In this document: in pieces, positions 31,788 through 44,290 of the stretch
Layout: the number at the start of each line of letters is the position of its first letter
Position numbering within the stretch: the first letter of the stretch is position 1
Origin: Casuarina equisetifolia
Lineage: Eukaryota > Streptophyta > Magnoliopsida > Fagales > Casuarinaceae
DNA length: 64,000 nt
NCBI GenBank assembly: GCA_028551475.1
Contig: CM052354.1
Location: 3,641,391 to 3,705,390 of the forward strand
Reading direction: 5' to 3'
Notes under the pieces: model-generated
What the model saw: the letters and a program-made list of their open reading frames with translations, nothing else
Told to the model about the DNA's origin: nothing
Database searches by the model: none
Made by a program: the position numbers and the translations under genes

Positions 31788-34700
31788 ATGGCAGAAAAAT
31801 TTGTTTTCAACGTTGCTAGGGGGATAACCAGCAGTATGGCCGGTCCACTGGTTGCCGGAGAATTGAAGCCGTTTTGGGGCTTCAAAAGAGAGCTTGAAAA
31901 GCTGAATAATACAGTTTCAACCATTAAAGCCGTGCTTCTGGATGCAGAGCAGCAAGAGGCTAAGAGCGAAGAAGTTGGTCTTTGGCTCGAAAGGCTAAGC
32001 AACCTACTTTATGACGCGGATGACTTGTGGGATGCTGTTTCCACCGAAGCTCTGCGGCGAAAAATAAAGACCCAGCAGGAGGAGGCAAAAAGGGTATGCT
32101 TATTCTTTTCTGAATCAATCGACTTAGCATTTTGTCTTAAAATGACCCATAAGATTAGGGCAGTTAGAGAGAAGCTTGATTGCATTGAAGCCGATATGAA
32201 AATTTTCAAACTTTTGGAGTGCCCTGAAGAGACACCAATCAGGGTTACGGGAAGGGATAGGACTTATCCTCTTGTGACCAAAAACGAAGTTATGGGTCGA
32301 GAGGATGATCAGGCGAAAATTATAGAACATCTGATGGATGATACTAATGTTGAAGGGAATGTTGAGGTCCTTCCAATCGTTGGCATTGGGGGTTTGGGAA
32401 AGACCACCCTCGCTGAACTTGTCTTCAAGGATGAGAAAATCCAAAACTATTTTGAATTAAAAATATGGGTATCTGGTTCTGATCTTTTCCACATCAAAGA
32501 TATTGTCAGAAAGATAATAGAGGCTGTGACGGGGCAGAACTTAGATTCTAGGCATGTAGTAATGAATGACCTTACAGAAAATATTGATCTAAAAAGATAT
32601 TTGCTAGTGTTAGACGATGTACGGAATGAAAGTCCTGAGAAATGGTCCAAGTTGAGGAGATTGTTAGCAGGTGGCGGAAAGGGCAGTAAAATATTGGCAA
32701 CAACGTGTAGTAAAAGGGTTGCAGAGATCATCTTTCAAGGAGAGCCATACCTTTTAAATTGTTTAGGGGAAAAGGAATCAGAGGATTTATTTAAGCAAGC
32801 GGCTTTTAGGGATGGGGAATGGCCAGAGAATTCAAGATTTCAAGAAATAGGAAAGGTGATCCTAAAAAAGTGTACCGGTGTCCCTTTGGTAGTGAAGATG
32901 CTAGGGAGGTTGTTAAATTCCATAAATACAGAAATAGAATGGTCAAATTTTCTAAATAATGAACTTTCAGCTATAGATGAAGATGGTGATGATATTTTGC
33001 CAATTCTGAGGCTTAGTTATGATAAACTTCCTTCATATTTGAAACATTGCTTTGCATATTGTAGTATATATCCAAAATATCATGTGTATGTAAAGCAAAA
33101 ATAATCAATGAGTGGATAGTACATGGGTTTGTGGAGTCATCATCAACAAATCAATCTTTGGAAGATGTTGGCAATGGTTATTTTATGGACTTACATTGGA
33201 GAATGTTTTTTCAACAGATAACAAGTTGATATAAATTGCATTATCTCATGCATGATCTGGCTACATCAGTAATGATAGGATCATTGATCACCACATTTGA
33301 TGAAAATATGTGGAATATCAATGAGAAAGCCTGTCATTTATCAGTTTTTGGTGAGCTGTATTTTTCAGTGAAAGAGTTGATTTCACGGTGTGAAGGAAGG
33401 AAGATACGAACATTCATTTGCCCCCAGTTTTATGGTAAGATTGATTGTGAAGCCATTTTTTCAAGATTCAAGTCCTTGCATGTGTTGAATCTAAGCAAGA
33501 GTAATTTTGAGCATGTGCCAAATACTATTGGGAAGTTGCAGCGTCTAAGATATCTTGATCTTTCTTATAATGGAAAAATCAAATTGTTGCCTCGCACCTT
33601 TACTAGGTTTGTAAACTTACAGTTCCTAAATCTTAGTGGTTGTAGGTCACTTGAAAAGTTACCAAGTGGCATCAAAAGTTTAGTCAACCTCACGTATCTT
33701 GATCTGGATGGTTGTGAGCAAATTACATATTTGCCTCGTGGATTGCAAAAATTAACTAATCTGCAATTGTTGACTCAATTCTGGATTAATTCAGATTCTC
33801 TCTCGAGGCACAGTGCTAATTTTAGTGAATTGAAGGAACTAAACAAGTTAAGAGGAACTTTGAAAGTTTGGAATTTGAGACATTCAAAAGAGTTTGCATT
33901 AGAATACAAGGCTGCAAATATTGAGAGGAAAATAGGTCTTGAATGTTTAATATTACACTTCTCATCGAGTGATGAAATCCATGATAATGATGCCCAGGAT
34001 GAAGGGTCATTGGAAGGATTACAGCCACACGCTAATCTAACGAAGCTTAAGATGGATTCTTATAGGAGTTTAAGGATTCCAAGATGGGTTTTGTCAATCA
34101 CGGCTCTTGTGGAATTGAAATTGTACAATTGTAGTTGTCGGTATTTGCCACCAGTGTATCGATTGAGTATGCTCAAGGAATTATATCTTTCACAGATGAT
34201 TGGTTTGGATTACATATTTGGTGATGATAGGTGTGAGTTACTTTCCCCTTCATTGGTACATGCTGAAATTTTTTTTTCCATCGCTTTCTAAAATTCAGTT
34301 TGAGGATTGTCCAAATCTCAAAGGGTGGTGGAGAAGCTTTTCTTTAGAGATTGATTGTGATAGTGAGCATTACAATGAAAAAGGAGCAGGGGCATCCCTT
34401 ACAAGGCATCGTACAGTCCCTTCATTTCCTTAGCTTTCAGTAGTATGTATAGAAAAATGCCCTATGTTGACTTCCTTCCCACTATCACCACATATTGAAA
34501 GCTTGAGGTTGGAAGCATGTAGTTCAAAGATATTGCCGCCAACATTGATGATGGAAGTGCTAGCTGGCACGTTTGACTCTACACTTGATGTCTCTTCATC
34601 TGCTCCTTTATCAAAATTGAAGAAAATTGAATTGCAGAATCTTTTAGATTTAGAAACTTTGCAAGACGAGTGGCTGAAAAACCTCACCTCTCTCAAGTCT

Positions 34701-35176
34701 TTGCAAATAGAATGGTGTCCAGAATTAAAGTCTCTTTCACCAGGAATCCAACATCTCACATCTCTTGAGCACCTACTTATTAAAGAGTGTCCAAAGCTTG
34801 AGCTACCTAATGATGAACATTGCGCATGTTGGCAAGGCCTTAAGAGTCTCATTTCTTTGGAGGTCTCTGGACTTTTGAAATGGATGTCTCTTCCATCGGT
34901 CAACATGTTAGCACTCTACGGAATCTTCAGATTTCAGAATGTGAAAACTTAACAACTATTCTAGAGTCTATCCACAATTGGAAATCATTAGAAGTGCTTG
35001 AAATTGCTACATGCAATAAATTGACATTACTCCCTGAGGGAATAGATAGTCTATCATCTTTGTGGAGGTTGAATATTTTGAAATGCCACATCTTGCTTCA
35101 AAGATATAATATGGATATAGATTCTGATTGGCCCAAGATTGGTAATATTCCAGATATAAAATTGCGGTCCAGGTGA
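31788..35176 (+). pseudogene. CNL disease-resistance gene, RGA type, disrupted
   Basis: An intron-less CC-NBS-LRR reading is broken into pieces. 31788-33104 encodes a coiled-coil (Rx-N) domain (1-150) and NB-ARC: P-loop GIGGLGKTT 199-207, kinase 2 LLVLDDV 272-278, RNBS-B KGSKILATTC, GLPL as TGVPL 363-367, and RNBS-D CFAYCSIYP. MHD (LMHDLA) and about ten or more LRRs follow. Lesions: frameshift near 33090-33104; TGA at 33227-33229; one-base shift at the T9 run 34269-34277; TAG at 34431-34433; frameshift near 34880-34900. RNBS-B has Cys where Arg is usual (TTR), and the EDVID-like motif is weak (DADDLWDA). Intact relatives act as intracellular immune receptors; this copy probably does not. A truncated CC-NB protein (438 aa) could still be made. 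Confidence 0.85.
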
Positions 35177-36086
35177 TAAGAGGTATGTTATGTATCATTT
35201 TAGCTTAATACACTATAGAATTTGAGATAACTCTTTTCTTTTACTTAGGTGTTCTTCATTTTTTGTCTTTTAGTGTCTTCAAGGTTGTTGAATTTAAGAA
35301 GTAAAATTAAGAAAACTTGTTGACGGGGAAAGCATTGATGGAGAACTAGTCCACATGGCATAGTTATGTATTTGCTTGGAGTTACCTTTATTATTCAGGT
35401 ATTTTTGCTCTTCCTTTATCCAATCCCATGTACAAATTGATATGCCCACCTTTTCCACATTGATTTATTTTTCTTAAGCACACATAGAATTCAAAGAGAA
35501 ATGAAAACAACAAAATTCTATTATGGAGTAATCAAAAGGTCCTCTTCGTATAGTCTCCCAAATAGACACATATTAGAACCACTGCACTAGCACTTCGCTT
35601 TCCACTGCCCATCATGGAGAAACTGCTGGGAAATCACCGGCATTGGTGGGTCATTGGCATTGGAGCCTACCTTGAATGAGAATAGGCATCACTTGCTTGA
35701 CTTTAGGAAGAAGCAGTTTCATGCTTTGGTAAATGTTGAATTTGTTGATTTCGTTTATTTGTTTGTTTGATTTTATTTGAATGTATTGATTGCAGAGAGT
35801 TAATTGGAAGCAATTGGTGTTAGATGGGAGCTTCACGAGTCTACACCTTGAAAGAACAAAAAGAAGTTGGAAGTCGTAAAATGATAAAGAATGGAGGCAT
35901 TAGTAGGCAATGCTTTTGGGCACTTGCATCAAAGTCATTATGGTGAGCTTGGAAGTTACTTTCTATATTTTCTAAATATATTCTTTTTCTTTTATATCCT
36001 TTATGCATTGCTTAATTGCATCACTTATTTGAACGTAAATATGGTCTTTGGCTGTATGATGACCCTTTAATTGCATTACTTATTCT

Positions 36087-36108
36087 CTCTCTCTCTCTCT
36101 CTCTCTTT
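36087..36108. repeat. (CT)n microsatellite
   Basis: About eleven CT units, inside the DNA specific to the right arm. Confidence 0.85.
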
Positions 36109-36339
36109 GCTTCTTTGGCTGTATGATGACCCTTTAACCTGTGGGAATTATCTTAGAGCTCCATATCTTGTGGAATGGTTTGTGTGCAATGGTAATATGG
36201 TCTTTTATGCGATTGTTTCTTGAAAATTTTTGTGTATGCACCATTTCTCAAGTTGTTCCTGTCATGTTTCTTTCTCTTGATGAACTGCATTAATGCTAAA
36301 CTTAATTTTATTAATTCAAGAAAAGAAGTCCTTGAACTA

Positions 36340-37200
36340 TGGAAGGATAAAGACAATATCACAACCATTTTCCTGATATTATTTCTTTCTATTCCCAATA
36401 TGTGGAATGATTTTCCTGATAGTATGTTAATGGACTGTGTTTATTTTATGTTGCCAGAACTACCCTCTTGAATAGAGCAACAAATAGTGTTCCACATACG
36501 CCAAGTGTACTTAAAATCATTTGTTAAACCTTTCCAAAAGAAATCTTCAACTGGATAGCTTTTCCACACATATCCAATCCACACAATCTCCTAGCTGGAA
36601 AATTACACCTCCCTTTCTCATATTGCAATATAACGACCATTTTCTTGATATTATTTCTTTTTATCCCCAATATGTGAAATGACTTCCTTGAAAGTATGTT
36701 AATAGACTACCTTAATTTTATGGTGCCGAAACTACCCTCCTGAATAGAGGAACAAACAGTGTTCCACATACACCAAGTGGACTTAAAATCATTTGCTAAA
36801 CCTCTCCAAAAGAAATCTTCAACTGGATAGCTTTTCCTAATATTTTTTCTTTCTATCCCCAATATTTATTAGACTAGCTTAAGCTGAAATTACCCTCTTG
36901 AATAGAGCAACAAACAGTGTTCCTCATACACCAAGTGTGCTTAAAATCATTTGCCAAACCCATACAATCCCCTAGCTGGAAAATTACACCTCCCTTTCTC
37001 ATGTTGCAATATCACAACCATTTTTCTGATATTCTCTTTTTATCCCTAATACGTGGAATGACTTCCCTAATAGTATGTTATTAGACCACCTTAATTTTAT
37101 AGTGCTAAAACTACCCTCTTGAATAGAGCAACAAATAGTGATCCATATACACCAAGTGTACTTAAAATTATTTACTAAAATCTTTCCAAAAGAAATCTAT
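36340..37200. repeat. Tandem array of four degenerate units, about 170-280 bp each
   Basis: ACTACCCTCYTGAATAGAG plus CAACAAATAGTGTTCC recurs near 36460, 36735, 36890 and 37110, each followed by CACCAAGTG-ACTTAAAAT. Other shared words are CTAGCTGGAAAATTACACCT and TATCCCCAATATGTG. Units differ by small deletions. No protein is identified. Confidence 0.75.
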
Positions 37201-39965
37201 TTGAAGCTTTTCTAGCCTTTTCCTACCAAAGCTGGAATCTAGAGAAGACAAAAGTACACTATTTATGTTAATAGACTTGATGATTCTCCCTCAGTTGGGT
37301 TACTGTTTGCTGCTTTTCACAGAAAATTTCTTTTCGATGCCTTTGCATCCTAACATCAAATATTATTGTTGCCATAAATTAAGAACTTGAGAGTTAGACT
37401 TAGGGGAAGAATCTATTCAACCATCCTATGTATTGTCTGATAATTTAAAGTTGTCCACCATATATAGATAGGGACAACCTCATTTGTTTTTGTTTCCAAT
37501 TTTTTCTTTTAATTGGTAAGTTACATGCATGCACACCTCACGAGTCTTGAATTTAGATCTCAACATCAATTCTTCCAAGTAGGGAAGATACCATCTAAGC
37601 TAGAGCTAGAGCAATCGGTTTGGTGGATATTTTTTTATTTGGCTGGATCATCATTTTCATCCCCCAGCTGATTTGACTATTTGAGTGCCTAGGAAGGCGT
37701 GACCTTTTTATTTTTATGTTTAAGCATCTCATATTGAATCTATCTTTAGTATTTCATATTTCATTATCTATACAATGTGAATCAAGGGCTGTGGGATTTT
37801 TGTATGACCTTTGATAGAGGTGACAATTGATTGGAGATTGTCTTTCTACCTAACCTTCTCTTTTGATCATTCTTTGACTTCTTTGTTGATTGTCTTTGCT
37901 ATATGCTAGTTATGCCAAACCATAAAGCTGTTGGAGTTCCAACAAAGAAAGCTGGTGATCCTGCCCAACTAATCTTAGGTGATGATCCCCTCTGCTACTC
38001 ACGTCCTTGCTGGGAAGTTTTTTGCCACCTCAGGCTCTTTAGGTAACAAATAAATGGAAGAAACCCAATTCCAAGTTGCTTGTGACCTTTCAGATAGATT
38101 TGCGTGTCATTTTTAGGTTCATATGCATGAGTGTGTTATTCTAATGTAGCTTTTAAGTTTCATACGCACTGTTTTCATACTTTAGAAGCGTGGAAGTTTC
38201 TCAACTTTACACTGTATTGACAAAGGTGCTTTTCATTTGTGATTGCTTTCTAATCAAGAGATGTCTCTACTCTCTAATCCGTAGACTTAAATGCACAAAG
38301 CTGGCACTATAATTGGGAATTCTTAAACTTTCTTAAAAGATGATGCCTCAGGCTCTATTAATTCTTGCCTCAATACATTATAACCACACAATGTGAACTC
38401 TTTTATCCAATTTCTCTTCTTTTTTGAGTAGGTGAGACAATTACTAATTGTTAGAGGCATTTTCTTGTGTCAAGCTCCCACGCTTGGAACTGCCCAGCGG
38501 ACAAAATTCAAAGAATCATATGGATCTTCTGCTTCCTCTTCCAGTCATTTGGTATAGTACTTCCCGCTTATCCAAGCCCTTTGTAGAAATTGACATGTGG
38601 ATCCTTACTATCGTTTTCTTCTTTACTCTCTGTTTTTGAATTTCAGATGTAGAAGTGGTAGAATCACCTGAAACAGAGGAGCAGAGCTCACCTTATTTGA
38701 GTTTTTAAATGGATTCAGGGAACCTCCTCTTCACCCCTTCCCGTAGTTCCAAGGATTCCTCCTTGATGATAAATCACAACTCTGCAGCGATGATCCTCCA
38801 GATCCTCAGTGTCACTTGATTTCCCTTCAGCTCATCACAACTCAAATAGATCGTCTGTGTTCAACAGCTAGAAGCAGTTTCACGCTTTGGGTAAAGTGCT
38901 GCTTTTGTTTGTCACCATGATTTGATTGATGCTGTGAATTGTGGATTGAAATTGTAATATTTTCTAAACTTTGAACTTCATATCACTGGCAGCTTTATGA
39001 GTGTAGTCCGAAAAAGTAGGGAAAGAAGATGTGGCGGGCAAAGCTTTTTGGTGGCTCTTGGATCAGTTTTAATGCATTGAATATGGCTCTTGGATCAAGG
39101 CTTGAATATTTATTGAACATATCGGTCTTCTATGCTAGTTTTTATTGAAGAAATGCATTCTTTTTTTCTTTTTCTTTTTTTTTTTTTTGACATCTTTGTT
39201 GTCATCCTTAGTTACATTAATTAAGTTCTTGTCCAAAGCACTATATACACAAGTTGAATAATGCTTGTTTATCGTTATCTCATCTTTTTCTGGCAAGTGA
39301 GGTAATTAGTATTTGTCAAGGTCTTTTGGCCCATGCTTGCAGATCCTTCACATCCAGTGCGATAGATGGGATTGGCTTCTAATCCCTTACCTTTCTTGTA
39401 TAGAAATCGCATTGTACTTATCTTACTGATGTGATGAAACAATTTTTTGAGTCTTTGTTGAATTAGAATTTGTTGACTGCTGTAACTTGTATTCTATGGC
39501 TGTCCAATTACTTTACCTTTTAATATTTTTGACCCTTAAGGATTGAAATATGCTCTTATCCTTGTTAGCGGGTATTGTTACTGGAAATATAAGTGAGTTA
39601 AATGTTTTGGTTTTGAACATTTAGTTTGTTATATATCAAAAAATTTGTGACCTAATGTTGGGATTTGTGAAGTAGAAATGAGTGGATTAGGTTACCCATT
39701 TGCAGCCAACTTCCTTCATCTTTATTAGTTCATGTATCTAGCATCCAAATGGGATGCGTGTTTTTTTCAATGCAGAAAGTAGTTGAGATCTTGAAGAAAC
39801 AACGGAAAAGATGCAAAGAAAAAGTAAAAGAAGGAAAGGACAAAGTCTTCATCCACCACGCCCTTTGAACAAGGTGGCAGACCCCGCCTCATACCCTATG
39901 CTCACCAAATTGCTCACATTCCAAAGATTTACTTTTGATAAATTTTGATTGATTCAGGTATGAAA

Positions 39966-41063
39966 TAAATTTTCAGAACAGCACAGGGTTGTAGAAAAAA
40001 AAAAGATTCAGCTAAGTCTCGAGCAACAGAGCGAGAGATATTATCAAAGAAGGAATCTTGGAATGCTAAGTTTGAACTAGGAAGGACTAAATAACTTAGT
40101 TTTAAATAATAACAGAAGGAAAACATCTTTTTAATTCAAGTTTGCCAACATGGGTGTGGAGATTGATTAATGTGACCAATGCGGGCTTGCTTTTTCTTTC
40201 TTTCGTTCTTTTTTTTTTATGGACTTAGTTTAGGTTAATTATATTGATAATACATATTAACTTAAAGGTCAAACTTATAAGGGAATATATAGAGTAGGGC
40301 ATAAACATAGCTCATAGTTGTATACCATTTGTAAAATACTAGAATAAGAGACTAGCACAAACATATAGTCTAAATGATAATATGAAGCAATAAATATAAC
40401 AACAAACATAATGACCTTTAGTATCTATGTAAGACAAATTGCTCATGATGGCTTGTAATATTCTAGGCCTAAGTGATCTTCCTATAAGATATGGTGACAA
40501 CAACTTGGTATAGATCCGAGTGTTGTGAAAATCTGCAATCTTGATATAGATTGCCTAGAACTAGTAAAGCTATTTACCAAGAAATGAACTTTAAAGAAGA
40601 TGTGAGATGTGAAATATTTGCACCTATGGTAATTTAATCATCAAGGAGTAGCTCATAAGCCTTTGGAACATTGGACCATAAATTAAAAAACTTCTTTTAT
40701 TTGTGACAAAATAATTCATTTCTATTGACACAATTTTAAGCCCTCAAGTAATGATAAGACTTTAAGCCTTAGCATTGTCACCAATTCCCAAATTAACCAT
40801 ATGCCAAATATACACTACCATAAAAGTCTATTGCCACTCCTACATACATGTCATTAATACCATCTAACCCTTAGTTATGGGTGGAATATAAATATAGAAT
40901 TGCAAAGCTTTTAATTGTGAACATTGTGTGCAGAATTCAATTGAATTAGGAATTTTCATCACATAAATGCTTTAAGGTTTTATCTCTCAACCACTTTTCC
41001 TCTCTCTGTAATTTTTGAAAACCCTAAGGTTCCATTGAAATCCCCGACTTTCAATTTCTTTCA
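39966..41063. other. Spacer ending in a probable copia LTR
   Basis: No gene is seen. The last 200 bases (TATAAATATAG near 40887, ending TTTCTTTCA) directly precede a primer-site-like TGGTATCTATAA at 41064, so they may be the end of a copia LTR. Its outer border was not found. Confidence 0.35.
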
Positions 41064-42918
41064 TGGTATCTATAAAACCATTAGCTAATGGCTCCAAATC
41101 AATCCAAATGGCCTATGATTTTGAAACCCCTATTTCTTTCTTTGTTCCCATTCTCCCAATTTCCTATTCTCCCTTGTTGGCAATCCTTTCCCCCACCTTT
41201 TTTGACCAATTCAATGGGTCTAATTAAGTTATATGGTGAACCTATCTCATACCTTTCCTTGTGTCTTGGAATCTCTTACCTATTATGGACAAATCTAAAC
41301 TTACATTGCCCAAAACCAAAATTGCTCCCAACGTTTGGACCTTCCTAAACCCTAATTTCACTACCTAGCTCACCCATGATTAGGCTATTCTCAGTTGGCT
41401 CATGGCGACCTCCACCAACACTATCATTACCCAACTCATCGATTTGGCAACATTGGCAAAGGCATGGTCATTCTTGAAGTGAACCTACATAGTGTAATTA
41501 TCTATGCGCTCAATTATGATTCATATAAGGCTCTAGTCTATCATAAAGGACACTTGGTCAGCTCAAGGACTTCCTCAACTAGCTTGGTTCCATTGGCAAG
41601 AAACTTTCTAACAATGAGTATTGGTCACAGGTCTTCTACAACCTAGGGGAAGGGTTCAATGATTTGGCCACCTTCGTGTTCACCGTCAAATTTGCCACTA
41701 ATCCCCTTAGTCGTGAGGCATTTCATGGTATGTTGCTCACCTATAATGGTCGGTGTGACTGGCACTAGCATGTCATCATGTCATTCACTACTACATTCAT
41801 GGCCTCCCCCATTTCCTAATAGGGTGGGCTATTGCCCAACCATTTTAGGCTGACCTCAAATGGGTCGTACCCATGCATGCTATATGTGCTTGCCTAAACC
41901 AAGTCTAGGTCTTACATGGGCCAAGGCCCCCAAGCCCTTAGTTAGCATGCGGGAGATGGCCTTCTCCCTCTCCTATAGGCCCAAAATTGCCTAACTACTC
42001 CAGCAATCATAGGCCATGCTGAAACTGCTTTTATTACCACCTTTGTTGCAAGTTTAGCCACTATGTAACCAATTACAATGAGCATTTTAACCTATCCTTC
42101 ATGTCTCCTTAGTCAAGCTAAGCTCATTCCACCCCTCCTTAAGCCCACTATATTTTTCCCTTAGCCTAAGCCCATTCTCCTTCTTCAACCTATTATCCCT
42201 CCCTTCTTACCTACTTGCCTAGGCCTAATATGTCATTCTCCCTTTTCCTGTCTCCCACTACTATCCCCCTCCCCTTTCCTCATTTGACTTAGCCTCCTAG
42301 CATCTTGATTCTAGCGCATCTCACCACATCTCACCACATCACTGACTTTGCTTATGCTCTGTCTAGTGTCACCCTTTATTCTGGTCCTTAACAACTCAAT
42401 GTGGGTGATGATGTCTCTTCCCATAATCCACATTGGTATTGTGTGCATTTCCTCATTTCAACTTAATAACGTCTTAGTTGTTCCTTCTATCTTTTAACAT
42501 TTATTATTTGTTTCTCAATTTGTGTATGATAATAACTATTATTTTTTGCTTTTCACCTCATAATTTCAAGTTCTCTTTTGTCTCACAAGACAAATCATCC
42601 TCCATGACACTTTTGATGATAGCCTCTACTGAGTCTCCTCTCTTGGTGCCTCATTTCCTCATGTTCTCACCGTCATTCATTCCAGTCCTTTTTTGCTTTG
42701 GCATCATTAACCTAGTTGCAAGTTGCAGGCTTGCAGATCTCTCTTTGTGGAATCAGATTTGGGTCACAAGATACTACATGGGTTGCAACCAAGAATCCAC
42801 AATGTCGTTCAAGTTGCAAGTGGATCACTCACCTAAGTTGTAGACTACTAGTGGTTCTTCATTCAACACTTGGGTTGCCAATCTCCCTTCTAATTCAATG
42901 ATCAAGTCAAGTTGTTTT
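41064..42918 (+). pseudogene. Ty1/copia gag relic, forward
   Basis: After the primer-site-like TGGTATC, an ATG at about 41087 opens a broken reading. The central part resembles copia gag (for example EHF and HGMLLTYNGRCDWH-type text near 41720-41770). A zinc-knuckle-like stretch lies near 42015-42090 (C-K-FSHYVTNYNEHFNLSF). Many stops are present. The 5' LTR of the gypsy element sits at its right end. Confidence 0.5.
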
Positions 42919-42923
42919 TTCCT
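42919..42923. repeat. TTCCT before the 5' LTR
   Basis: Five bases directly before the right-hand gypsy LTR. The same TTCCT (18606-18610) directly follows the left-hand LTR, as expected if both LTRs belonged to one insertion. Confidence 0.6.
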
Positions 42924-43318
42924 TGTCATGACCCGTGAGTTGAATTGACTTATCCCATGGCCTAGGAAAGGCCAAGATGCAAAGAGACCCATGAAGAAGA
43001 AGAAAAGAAAGGGGAACATGAATTAGGGGAGATCATTAAGAGATAAAAGAAACCCTAACTTTTTGTAGTTGCCGTTAGTGGCATGACTGTAATGTTTTGT
43101 AGTGTAGGTAGTGCAGTAAGTTTATGGTAGATTGTCGTCTAATATGGTGGTAGAGGTAGCTATAATGTTGTGGTGTAGTTACTTTGAACATTTTATGAAG
43201 TGATTCAACAATGGAGGTTCCTTTTAGCCATGATTGTGTGTTGTTATTATGAAATTTTAGGTGATTTTAAAGTAATTTGAGAAAAGGAAGACTAAAGGGA
43301 GAAATGTGGTTTCTTTCA
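42924..43318 (+). repeat. 5' LTR of the permuted gypsy element
   Basis: Starts TGTCATGACCC, ends TTTCTTTCA, 395 bp, and pairs with 18195-18605. The primer-binding site follows immediately. Confidence 0.85.
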
Positions 43319-43320
43319 AT

Positions 43321-43332
43321 TGGTATCAAAGC
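43321..43332 (+). other. Gypsy primer-binding site (tRNA-Met)
   Basis: TGGTATCAAAGC begins two bases after the LTR. It differs by one base from the initiator-tRNA-Met complement TGGTATCAGAGC. Confidence 0.85.
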
Positions 43333-43374
43333 AAGGTCTTAGTACCTATCATTAGAAGCAAGTCACAGGCAACC

Positions 43375-44290
43375 ATGGAGTCTCGAGTAACCATGTTGGA
43401 GGAGATGTAGTTACAAATGATGAAAAAGCTGGACATGTTGTTAGTAGACAAAGGAAAATATCCCCAATCTCTTCCAACTAACAACTCACTATCAATCAAG
43501 AGAGATTCTTACAATGGAGTGGCCAATAGCAGCCATTACCAAGCAACCTGAACCATTTTAAGCCCATGCTCAATCCTAAAATCTCCCACAATAGTTAGTG
43601 CAACCCCAAACAGCCTGTAGGGGCAACCAACTACATGCATTCTAACATACCCACAAATCCTCACTAGAGCCAATCTACTTTGTGGAACAACCAATTGATT
43701 CCAACAAGGAAACAAATGATTGTTACACAATTGACCCGTCAAAGAGTAGACGAGACCACCACCAAACATTTTCTGGCAATTTTCGTTTTGGCCAACACTT
43801 AGCCTTCACCAAATCTAGCCCCAATCGGCCCCATTTTTGTGATCAACCTCCTCTTAGGCAAGGCTTGCACTATTTTGGCCAACCTCTAGATTGTTCCTAA
43901 CCTCTAGCGGGATTCCAATTACCGTTGGCACATTTTTCAATGACCCATGGAATCAAAACATAAGCTTCCCTAACATAAGTGGACCACCTTTTAACTATTG
44001 GTTTCCTCTTGGAATCAACTTTGGTTGGAACTATAGGCCCTAATACCCTAGACAATAAGGTGATCCTAGTTTTGATGGCAGTTATGGCCCCAAGTTTAAT
44101 CCCACAAACAATATTGGTCCTAACAATAGGGCTAGCATGGGGGACAACCCTTCAAGCTACATCATGGTCAACGAAATGCCCCATAAAGGAGACCCCTTAG
44201 GTAACAAGTAAGTTCTTGCCCTCTTCATATGGATTTTCCTACTTTTATGGGTGTTGGTCCCAAAGAATGGCTGGTGCATGATCACTCTAT
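43375..44290 (+). pseudogene. Gypsy gag relic, N-terminal part
   Basis: It opens MESRVTMLEEM then stop, a start typical of plant gypsy gag. It runs through a Pro/Asn/Gly-rich stretch (GPPFNYWFPLGINFGWNYRP near 43980) to DFPTFMGVGPKEWLVHD near 44225-44275, the conserved gag entry motif. Many stops are present. The reading breaks at about 44290 and resumes near 46085. Confidence 0.7.

Larger units (their letters stand above)
35570..39965. repeat. Right arm of the long inverted repeat
   Basis: This is the reverse complement of about 24310-26390, interrupted by roughly 2.3 kb (about 36060-38375) absent from the left arm. Module copies lie at about 35570-35960 and 38640-39130. Acceptor-like tracts such as TTTTTGAATTTCAG (38634-38647) and GTATTGATTGCAG (35783-35795) suggest former exons or UTR exons. 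No protein is recognised. Confidence 0.7.
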
